Source: JBNJGB01 sp051747385
Lineage (GTDB): Bacteria; Myxococcota_A; UBA9042; PHBI01; JACKFB01
Length of the DNA stretch: 55,124 nt
Assembly: GCA_051747385.1 (NCBI GenBank)
Contig: JBNJGB010000041.1
Location: 1 to 55,124, forward strand
Direction: 5' to 3'
Part shown: positions 1-8,200 of the stretch, one piece after another
How the letters are laid out: each line of letters opens with the position of its first letter
Numbering within the stretch: position 1 is the first letter of the stretch
Position numbers and translations under genes: made by a program
The notes under the pieces: model-generated
What the model was told of the DNA's origin: nothing
The model's database searches: none
Seen by the model: the letters and a program-made list of their open reading frames with translations, nothing else

Positions 1-284
1 TCAGACGCGCAAAACCCATCGTTTCCGAGGGGTGCAACCCGGCGCCGGGCGCCGTACCGCCGCGCGGCCCACGTTTCTCGGACTTTGCGATTGCCCTGCG
101 CGGAGCCCCAGGGCGGTCGCAAGGTCGACCGCCCTCCCTTGCCCTTGCCCTTGCCCTTGCCCTTGCCTGCTCTCAGACGCGCAAAACCCATCGTTTCCGA
201 GGGGTGCAACCCGGCGCCGGGCGCCGTACCGCCGCGCGGCCCACGTTTCTCGGACTTTGCGATTGCCCTGCGCGGAGCCCCGGG
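1..284. repeat. Dispersed repeat, two tandem copies with (CCCTTG)n tract
   Basis: A segment of about 112 bp beginning TCAGACGCGCAAAACCC at position 1 recurs at 173. Between the copies lie a hairpin (111-134, arms GGGCGGTCG and CGACCGCCC, 6-nt loop) and a tract of CCCTTG hexamers (about 135-170). A diverged copy of the whole unit lies in opposite orientation at 45003-45190. The first copy may be cut by the window edge. I see no gene in 1-373 other than the start of the lipoprotein reading frame; frames across the repeat are low-complexity. Confidence 0.85.
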
Positions 285-303
285 GCGCGAGCGGGGACGC
301 GCC

Positions 304-333
304 TTGACACCCCGCGGGGGGCCGCCGGATGAT
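304..333 (+). promoter_or_regulatory. Candidate sigma-70-type promoter
   Basis: TTGACA at 304-309 is followed after 18 nt by GATGAT (4 of 6 matches to TATAAT) at 328-333. This would start transcription about 35 nt before the lipoprotein ATG at 374. It is a motif match only. Confidence 0.3.
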
Positions 334-373
334 GCGCTCGGTCCATCCCCTCGGGACATGCGGAGGAGCGGGC

Positions 374-1810
374 ATGATGGAGCGTTCGAGCTGGTGGGTG
401 ACGGGACTCTTCGCGGCGGTCCTCTTCCTGGGCGCCTGCGAGGGGAAGGTCACCGAGGCGGACCTCCAGAAGTGGACGCACAACGACCTGGGCCTCGAGC
501 GCATCGGGGAGGTCGTCGCGAACCCCGAGCAGCCCATGGACACCCGCGTCCGGGCCCTCGAGGTGGTGGTCGAGAAGGGCTTCGCCACCCGCATCCGCAC
601 CATGCTGGACGAGGTGCCCGCGGAGGCGGACCGGAACGAGCTGGTGAGCCGCCTCCGGGAGCGGCTCATGAAGCACCTGGCGGACCGGACCGAGGCCCAG
701 TTCGACGCCAAGGACGCGCTGATGATCATGCAGCGCTATCTCACGCCGGAGGAGTTCGCGGCGGTCCAGGAGCAGGTGGCCGGGTGGGCCTTCCGCGACA
801 TCACCTGGGACTCGTCCGAGGCGGACGTGAAGAAGAAGGTCGAGTCGCGCATCGCTTCCGGACAGATCGCGGACCTGGGGCCCTACGGTTGGGAGGGCGC
901 GGCCATCCTCCTGAGCCACGGCTTCGCCGTGGACAAGATGCTGAACTACCTGTCGGAGGCCCAGGCCTCGGAGGCGACGGAGGGCTTGCTGAAGGGGCTC
1001 CGGCGACTCCACGAGAGCATCGGGATCCGGCTGCACCACCTGGAGGCGCTCGCGCGGACCGAGCGCCTCTCCGCGGCGGCCTATCTGCTGGAGATCTACG
1101 GGGACGAAGAGTACGACGCCGACATCCGCACGTCGGCGTTCAACTCGGCGGTCGGCATGCTGGACAAGTCCGGGATCAAGGAAGGCGATACGAAGCCCGT
1201 CGTGCAGCGCCTCCTGAAGCTGATGGAGCGCAAGAGCCCGGAGGACCGGTGGCTCGGCGCGGTCCACATCGTGCGCCTGACGGGGGCGAAGCACCTGGAC
1301 GAGGTCCTCGGGAAGTTCGAGGACGACGGGATCTACCCCAGGGCCGAGGAGCCCACCTCGAAGACCCTCCTGGACTTCTGCCTCGACATCCACGACCTGG
1401 AGCACTCCGAGGAGGCCGTCCCGGTCTTCATGAAGCACGCCACGGGCGACGACCCGGTCCCCGCGGCCATCAGCGTCGTCTGCCTCAAGGCGAACCGGGC
1501 ACAGCAGGCGACCAAGGTGCTCCGCGAGCTCGCGGAGCCCGCCGACGAGCCGATCACGCTCGAGCGCTTCCTGGGTGCGGACTACACCCTGAGCGCCCTG
1601 GCGCGGAACGCCCTCGAGGGGCTCGAGATGATGAGGGAGGCCGCCGCCGCCGAGGAGGCGGGCGATCTCGACGAGGTCGAGGCCCGGAACAAGCGCCTCA
1701 TCATCACCTTTGAGCTGAAGGCCACCGGCGACGCCTACGAGAAGGTGGTCGCCGACCGCTTCGAGAAGTTCCGGAAGCAGTACGAGGCCAACCCAGAGGC
1801 CTTCGAGTAG
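374..1810 (+). CDS. Helical-repeat lipoprotein of unknown function
   Basis: A protein of 478 aa. I chose the ATG at 374 rather than an in-frame ATG at 329 because GGAGGAG lies just upstream and the product then begins with a normal lipoprotein signal: two Met, WWVTGLFAAVLFLGAC, with the lipobox cysteine near residue 23. The mature part is made of short amphipathic helices with many charged residues and recurring Leu/Ala patterns, resembling HEAT-like or TPR-like helical repeats, but I recognise no named family and no catalytic motif. It is probably a periplasmic, outer- or inner-membrane-anchored scaffold. It stands alone, convergent with hflX. Function unknown. Confidence 0.85.
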   Translation: MMERSSWWVTGLFAAVLFLGACEGKVTEADLQKWTHNDLGLERIGEVVANPEQPMDTRVRALEVVVEKGFATRIRTMLDEVPAEADRNELVSRLRERLMKHLADRTEAQFDAKDALMIMQRYLTPEEFAAVQEQVAGWAFRDITWDSSEADVKKKVESRIASGQIADLGPYGWEGAAILLSHGFAVDKMLNYLSEAQASEATEGLLKGLRRLHESIGIRLHHLEALARTERLSAAAYLLEIYGDEEYDADIRTSAFNSAVGMLDKSGIKEGDTKPVVQRLLKLMERKSPEDRWLGAVHIVRLTGAKHLDEVLGKFEDDGIYPRAEEPTSKTLLDFCLDIHDLEHSEEAVPVFMKHATGDDPVPAAISVVCLKANRAQQATKVLRELAEPADEPITLERFLGADYTLSALARNALEGLEMMREAAAAEEAGDLDEVEARNKRLIITFELKATGDAYEKVVADRFEKFRKQYEANPEAFE

Positions 1811-1889
1811 ACGGGCGACCGCTCTCGAACCCTCCCGTTCCGTTCCTGAACGACAGGCTCCGTCGAAGCATCCACCGCGCGGCCCCGGT

Positions 1890-1976
1890 CGCGTGTTCCG
1901 GGACGGCGGTCCCACTGCCTCCCCTCCATTCGCTCGGGGCCTTTGCGGCTTTGCGCCTTGGCGCGAGCCTCTCGAA
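1890..1976 (-). repeat. Dispersed CGCCAAGG-type repeat element
   Basis: On the minus strand this reads GGCTCGCGCCAAGGCGCAAA, then a GCCGCAAAGG core, and runs on to a GGGACCGCCGTCC-like end. The same core and the same GCCGTCC end occur at 24526-24840 and 26840-26935 on the plus strand. The element sits between the 3' ends of two convergent genes (374-1810 and hflX). It is noncoding. Confidence 0.6.
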
Positions 1977-1994
1977 GCGCCGCGAGAGCCCGGC

Positions 1995-3692
1995 TCAGCT
2001 CACCCAGGCCGCCTCGGCCTCCTCGGCGGCGCGGCGGGAGGCCGGCCAGGCATGGAGGACCTCCGTGAGCTTCTCCGTGAGGCCGGTGAGGGTGTTCCGG
2101 TCGATGGCGCTCGTCGCGAGGGCCTCGTGCCGCCGGCAGATGGCGTCCAGGCTCTCCTCGGCGTCGTAGCGGTCCACCTTGTTGAAGACCACCACCCGCT
2201 CCTTGTCGCCCACGTCCAGGTCGCGCAGGACGCGATCGACGGCCTCCATGCGGTCCTCCCAGCCCGGCGTGGAGACGTCCACGACGTGCACGAGGATGTC
2301 CGCGTCGCCCAGCTCTTCCAGGGTGGCCTTGAAGGCCGCGACGAGGTCCTCCGGCAGGTCCCGGATGAAGCCCACGGTGTCCGTGAGCACCAGCTCCGTC
2401 TCGTCGGGGAAGCGCATCCGGCGGCTGGTGGGGTCCAGGGTCGCGAAGAGCTTGTCCTCGACCTGGACGTCCGAGCCGGTCAGCGCGTTCAGCAGCGTCG
2501 ACTTGCCCGCGTTCGTGTAGCCCACGATGGCCGCGACCGGCACGTCGGACTGCACGCGACGGCTGCGGCGGTTCTGGCGCTGTTTGCCCAGCTTCTTCGC
2601 CTGCTTCTGGAGCTTGGTGATGCGGTCCTTCGCTCGGCGGCGGTCGATCTCCAGCTTCGTCTCGCCCGGGCCCCGGCCGCCGATGCCGCCCGCGAGCCGG
2701 CTCATGGCGGTCCCGCTCCCGGACAGCCGGGGCAGGGAATACTCGAGCTGGGCCAGCTCCACCTGGAGCTTGCCGTCACGCGTGGTGGCGTGCTGGGCGA
2801 AGATGTCCAGGATGAGCTGTGTCCGGTCGATGACCTTCGCGTCCGTCACCTCCGCGATGCTGCGCGCCTGTCCCGGGTTCAGGTCCCGGTCGAAGATGAT
2901 GAGGTCGGCGCCGCGCTGCATGGACGCCAGGACGAGCTGATCCAGCTTGCCCCGCCCGATGACGTAGCGGGGATCGACCTTCCGGCGCTTCTGGACGAGG
3001 GTCTCGACGATCTGGACGTCCGCCGTGCGCGCCAGCTCCCGGAGCTCCGCGAGGCTCTCGGCGATGTCCGGCTCGCCCGGCGCGCCGGTGGCGAGGTGCA
3101 CGGCCACGGCCAGGGTCTTGCCGGTGCCCGCCGCCTCGACGAGCTGTCCGCGGTAGGCGGCGAACTGGGACTCCAGGTCCTCGATGAAGGCCAGGAAGTC
3201 CAGCCCGGCTTCCACCTCGTGCACGGGCTCGGGCGAGAGGATCTCCCACAGCTCCTCGGAGGGGCTCGGCGGCACCAGGTGGGCCAGCTCCAGGCTCTCC
3301 GCCTGGCCGTCCCGGTCGGCCTGGATGACGCCGATGAGGTCGAGCTGCAGCAGGGACAGGTCCGTCAGGTCGTCCCGCGTGATCGGCTCGCCGCCGATGT
3401 GCGTGTGGAGCAGGCGGAGGCCACGGAACCGGCTCCGACCGGCGCGCTGGCGGCCGAGGTCCGGCAGGAAGAGCTTCCGGGCGTCGCCCACCACCACGTG
3501 CTGGATGCGCCCGCGCCGGTCCACCAGGACCCCGACCTGGCGCCTGAGGTCGCGCGAGATCTCGGCCATGAAGCCGGCCAGCTCGCGCGTGACGACCCGG
3601 GAAGGGGGGATGGTGCGGCGGAAGATCCGCTCCAGGGCCTGCCGCTGTCTTGCCTTGAGACCTGACGTGTTGCCGCTCAGTCGAGTTGCGAT
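1995..3692 (-). CDS. hflX: GTPase HflX (ribosome-associated), apparent AUC start
   Basis: The product (565 aa) is an HflX-family GTPase, which binds and splits stalled or heat-damaged ribosomes. The N-terminal HflX domain runs to about residue 380, with the family sequence YVIGRGKLDQL and a Gly-rich GGRGPGETKLE linker. The G domain has G1 GYTNAGKST (391-399), G3 DTVGF and G4 NKVD. At about 565 aa it is longer than the roughly 425-aa E. coli protein because of an N-terminal extension seen in deltaproteobacterial members. No ATG, GTG or TTG lies at the expected start: homologous N termini begin just before GNTSGLK, where AGGAGG (3700-3705) is followed after 7 nt by ATC (3690-3692). CTG at 3678-3680 is the other option. 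Divergent from the gene at 4086. Confidence 0.93.
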   Translation of the reverse strand: MATRLSGNTSGLKARQRQALERIFRRTIPPSRVVTRELAGFMAEISRDLRRQVGVLVDRRGRIQHVVVGDARKLFLPDLGRQRAGRSRFRGLRLLHTHIGGEPITRDDLTDLSLLQLDLIGVIQADRDGQAESLELAHLVPPSPSEELWEILSPEPVHEVEAGLDFLAFIEDLESQFAAYRGQLVEAAGTGKTLAVAVHLATGAPGEPDIAESLAELRELARTADVQIVETLVQKRRKVDPRYVIGRGKLDQLVLASMQRGADLIIFDRDLNPGQARSIAEVTDAKVIDRTQLILDIFAQHATTRDGKLQVELAQLEYSLPRLSGSGTAMSRLAGGIGGRGPGETKLEIDRRRAKDRITKLQKQAKKLGKQRQNRRSRRVQSDVPVAAIVGYTNAGKSTLLNALTGSDVQVEDKLFATLDPTSRRMRFPDETELVLTDTVGFIRDLPEDLVAAFKATLEELGDADILVHVVDVSTPGWEDRMEAVDRVLRDLDVGDKERVVVFNKVDRYDAEESLDAICRRHEALATSAIDRNTLTGLTEKLTEVLHAWPASRRAAEEAEAAWVS

Positions 3693-3997
3693 GTCGCGTC
3701 CTCCTGGTTCGCCGAATCGAACACCCGTAACCGTGTCCGGCGGGAGTGCGGGCCAGCGCCGCGAACGCCGCGGGCCGCCGCACTGCGCGGCCCCGCCGCA
3801 TTCCCGGCTCGGTTCATTCTGGCGAACGTGATGTAACCGGCTGGAATTCGTTCTCTTTTCCGAAAGACCCGCGCCTTGTCCGGCGGGACCTCTTCCTCGA
3901 AGATACGCGCTGACCCGCCGAGGTCCAGGGTCTTCCGGGCTCGCGGCGGGTCGCCCCGACGCGCCCCACGGAGCCGCCCGACGGCGTCTCCGCGTCC

Positions 3998-4027
3998 TTG
4001 ACACCCTTCGCGAACACCCTGTAAAGC
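3998..4027 (+). promoter_or_regulatory. Candidate promoter for outer-membrane protein gene
   Basis: TTGACA at 3998-4003, then 17-18 nt, then a weak TGTAAAGC -10 region (4021-4027), about 60 nt before the GTG start at 4086. The remainder of the 393-bp divergent interval (3693-4085) shows no reading frame or RNA that I can support. Confidence 0.3.
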
Positions 4028-4085
4028 CAACGCTTCCCGCATCCCGTGGACGTTCATTCCACGGGGCAGAACAGGCAGGCGGACC

Positions 4086-5222
4086 GTGACATTTCACACT
4101 CTTCGCAGCACGCATCGCGCGGCTGCGTCCCTCGTGGGCGCGGCGTCGCTCCTGCTGATCGCCGGCGTCGCCGGGGAGGCCCGGGCGCTCGAGACCACCG
4201 GCCCGGGCGCCGAGACCACGGTCGAGGCCAGCGACGAGGACGGCGCGGACAAGGCTCTGCCGCTCACCGCGAGCCTGCGATGGGAGACGGCCGTCGGCGT
4301 GGGTACCTTCGTGAAGGGCGCCCAGAACAACGACCTGGTCGCCAGCACCATCACGCCGACCCTGTCCTGGCGCATCAACGACGAGCTTCGGCTGTCCGGC
4401 ACGATCTACGGCACCTGGTACCAGGTCGTGGACTACGGCACGTCCCTGCCGGACAACGAGTTCCTCTGGTCCGATCTGGCCCTGAAGCTCTCCGCCCCGG
4501 ACATCTGGTCGGACGACGACCTGGGGCTGAAGGTCCACGGGTCGTTCTCGGTGTACCTCCCCACGTCCCTCGCGAGCCGGTTCCAGACCCGCCTGTTCAG
4601 CGTCCAGCCGTCGGCGGGCCTCACCTGGAGCATCGGCCCCGTCCGGATCGGCACCAACGTCAGCCTCTCCAAGTACTTCACGCGCTCCAGCACGCCGGAG
4701 ATCGACTGCAGCAAGTGGCCGGACGGCTCGCAGTGCCCCGGCGGGCGCGACCCGAACGACCCGACGTTCGAGAACGACTCGACGGTCGGCGTCGGCAGTC
4801 TCTTCGGCCCCGCGGCCGGCGGCGCGTTCAGCGGCGTCTCCCACGGCGGCGAGGTCTGGATCCCGTCGAGCGGCGTGAACTCGTTCGGCGTGAGCTACGG
4901 CCTGAACGTGGCCTGGGAGATCGTCTCGGGCCTGTCGGTGTCGGGCGGCCTGTCCATGGCGCACTACTTCGGCGTCCGCTCCTTCGAGGACGACGCCCTC
5001 TCGTCGGGCCACGCCCGGGCTGGCCGAAACCAGACCGATCGGCTGACGTCCACGGTCGGGCTCGACTACCAGATCATGAAGCACCTGGGCGTCGGCACCT
5101 CGCTGACGACCAGCACCATCCGTCCGCTGGGTGCGAAGGGGGACGATTTCGTCGCCTTCGACTTCGAGCGCGCCCCCGACAACATCACCACCTGGAATTT
5201 CTCGGTGAGCGGCACCTACTAG
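4086..5222 (+). CDS. Predicted outer-membrane beta-barrel protein
   Basis: The product (378 aa, GTG start, weak GGCGGA ribosome site) has a signal peptide of about 36 residues ending in GEARA before LETT. The mature protein alternates aromatic and polar residues in short strands (for example TASLRWETAVGVGTF, LRLSGTIYGTWYQVV, LGLKVHGSFSVYLP) and ends with WNFSVSGTY. A terminal aromatic after a strand is typical of outer-membrane barrels. A loop with two Cys (IDCSKWPDGSQC) sits near residue 205. The giant metzincin lipoprotein follows after about 65 nt, so this gene may form the outer-membrane partner of an operon with both metzincins. The substrate cannot be deduced. Confidence 0.75.
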   Translation: MTFHTLRSTHRAAASLVGAASLLLIAGVAGEARALETTGPGAETTVEASDEDGADKALPLTASLRWETAVGVGTFVKGAQNNDLVASTITPTLSWRINDELRLSGTIYGTWYQVVDYGTSLPDNEFLWSDLALKLSAPDIWSDDDLGLKVHGSFSVYLPTSLASRFQTRLFSVQPSAGLTWSIGPVRIGTNVSLSKYFTRSSTPEIDCSKWPDGSQCPGGRDPNDPTFENDSTVGVGSLFGPAAGGAFSGVSHGGEVWIPSSGVNSFGVSYGLNVAWEIVSGLSVSGGLSMAHYFGVRSFEDDALSSGHARAGRNQTDRLTSTVGLDYQIMKHLGVGTSLTTSTIRPLGAKGDDFVAFDFERAPDNITTWNFSVSGTY

Positions 5223-5289
5223 GCCCCATCAGGCCCCCCGGCGGGCCACGCCACCCGGCTGCCCCACGCTCCTTCTCGGAGGTCTCGTG

Positions 5290-8200
5290 ATGAATGCTCT
5301 GCTGTCCCCCCGACCCCTCCGGCGGTACCTGGCCGTGGCGTTGGCGGTGATCCTGCTGCCCCTCGCCGGGGCCTGCGTCGAAGACGTGGGGCTCGTCAAC
5401 CGCACCAACTCGGACAAGATCGACAAGCAGCTCCTGGGCGGCGTGTGGATCTACGCCCAGACGACGGTCGACGCGCCGTACAGCACGGCCATGAGCTTCA
5501 CGGGCGAGACGAACTTCGGCGGCAGCGCGAAGATCGTCTTCGACGTCCAGGAGGACAAGCTCATCGCCTATCCGGTCGTCGAGGCGGTGGACGGCACCGA
5601 GGATGGCTACAAGTTCACGAAGATCCGGAAGTACTGGGATCCGGACGCCCGCGACGAGTTCGTGGAGATGTACGTGGCCCAGCCCATCGCCGTCTGGCCC
5701 ATCGAGAGCCACTACGACGTCATCCGGAAGTACAACTCGTACAACGGCGCCCAGACCAACGAGGTCGTCGAGAACACCACCGACCGGCCGTGGTACGAGC
5801 GGGACTTCATCCGGGTGGCGTGGCACGACCAGAAGATCGGGCAGTTCTTCTACGAGCTGGCGGGCGACCAGGGCACGGACAGCTACTTCGTCGGCCAGGA
5901 CAAGCAGGGTCAGCCTGACCAGATGACCCTCGACCTCGACGGCGGGTACCTGGACTACGTGGTGCGCAGCCAGGTGGCGCCGCGTGGTCAGACCCGCTGC
6001 AGCATCTTCGGACTGAGCCCCTACGACTGCGCCGAGGCGGAGGTCCGCGTCCGGCACAGCTTCCGCAAGCTCGATCCGGAGCGGGACTACGAGCCGCTCC
6101 GCTATCACAACAACGAGCACCAGGACAAGTTCGGCTACTTCCTCACGGAGCGGAACGCGTGGGACGAGGACTGGGGCCCCTCCTACGAGGGCAAGGTCTC
6201 CTACGCGAACCGGTGGAACCTCTGGGAGGACAACTTCACGTACGAGCAGCCGACGGACGCCGACGGCAACCCGCTGGACATCCCCTGCACGGCCGACTGG
6301 GAGTGCGACGAGGCGGGCGGCGAGCGCTGCCAGAAGACCAACTCCTGGTTCGAGGAGGGCTACTGCGCGAAGCCGGTACCCAGGCCGTTCAGCCAGCGGA
6401 CCCTGCGCCCGGTCGTCTATCATCTCAACGCGGACTGGCACCCGGACTACATGGCGGACGCCTACGCCTCGGCCGAGGGCTGGAACGAGATCTTCCGTGA
6501 CACGGTCGCCTGGATGCTCTTCTTCGAGGAGCGCGGCGAGCTGGACGTCCGCGCCTGCGAGGTGGACGCCGACTGTGCGGTGCAGGGCCTGGTGGCCGAC
6601 CGGAACGTGCCCGTCACCTACGACGGCCTGCCCTGCCACGGCGACGCCGAGTGCAGCAGCGGCTTCTGCGGCTCCTCCGGCTACTGCGCCGAGACGCGCA
6701 CCTGCGGTGCGGGCACCCCCTGCGCCGTAGGCCAGGCCTGCCAGGGCGGCGTCTGCGTGGAGGACGGCCAGCAGGTCGAGCGGAAGCTCGACGTGACGGC
6801 CACCCGCGGCTCGTCGGTCATCTACTACGGCGGGGGGAGCCTCCTCACCCACGACAACTTCTCCAACGCCATGCTCAGCGGTCTGGGCAACTCCAACGCC
6901 TATGTCCGCTTCGTGCACGCGGCGCCGGACGCGGGTGACCTCGGGCTCACCGTCAACGGCGCGAACCTGCCGGGCGGGGCCTTCGACACCGAGCGGGACT
7001 ACGATCCGGCCGACCCGGCCACCGGGCCTTTCGTCGCCGCGGTACCGGCCGGCACGGGCCTCGAGTTCACGGTGACCGCCGGCGGCGCGCAGGTGGCCAC
7101 GAAGAAGGCCGACCTCGTCGCCAAGAACTCCTACACGGTCGTCTACAACGGCGAGGACGTCCTCGTGTTCGGCGAGAGCTTCAACAACTCCCGCCGGGGC
7201 GTGCGCTTCATCCACGCCGCCGCCAACGAGGGCCCCATGGACGCCGGGCTCGCCGGCGTGCGCATCTCGCAGGAGATGTCCTACCGGGACGTCACCTCCT
7301 ACGAGAACATCGCCGGGGCCACCCAGCGGGCGACCATCAGCCGGGCCGGGTCGCGCGGCGACATCACCTGCCACATGGACGAGGGCGTGGGCCGCTGCGT
7401 GGGCTGGGGCTCCGAGCTGACCCAGGAGGACCTGGACCGGAAGCGCCAGATCAAGCAGAGCCTGCCGGACCTGTTCCTCATCTGCCAGAACCGCTACGAC
7501 GAGTTCGAGGCGACGGACCAGGCGAACATCCAGGCGGCTGCGCAGACCCAGGCCGGGATCCTGGAGGGTGAGCCCGACCGGGACGGCGGCTACTACGGCG
7601 ACGCCTGGTACACGCAGAAGCTGGAGGACGGCGGCTACTACAACCCCTGCGGGGATCCCGAGCTGGTGCCGCACCCGACGGAGATGAAGCGCATCGGCGA
7701 CATCCGGTACTCCTTCTTCTACTGGGTCAACGAGGCCATGCGCGCCGGACCGCTCGGCTACGGCCCGTCCATCGCGGACCCGGACACGGGACAGATCATC
7801 TCGGCCACCGCCAACATCTACGGCGGCGCCCTGCACACCTACGGCCAGTGGGCCGCGGACCTCATCGACCTGGTCTCCGGCGACCTGTCGATGGACGACG
7901 TGGTCACGGGCCGTTGGATCCGCGAGTACCTGGACAACCGCGTCGAGCCCGACGAGCCCGAGACGGCCACGGTCTACGGCGGCCTGAGCAACGCCGAGCC
8001 CATCGAGGCGACGGAGCCCATGAACGGCGATCTCGACCCCGAGGTGGGGCTGGCCGAGGACGCCGCGTCCATGCACGGGCGGACCGATCTCACGTCCAAG
8101 CTCGCCGAGGCGCCCCTGGCCGGCCGCGCGCCGGTCCGCATGCCGGAGGACTACGAGTTCCCCGAGATCATGGATTACATGCGGCATCCGCAGAAGCTGA

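Noticed and set aside
1995..5084. Very long minus-strand open frame extending hflX upstream to 5084
   Set aside because: Only 1995-3692 resembles a protein family; beyond that it is the low-complexity antisense of the outer-membrane gene and of the intergenic region.
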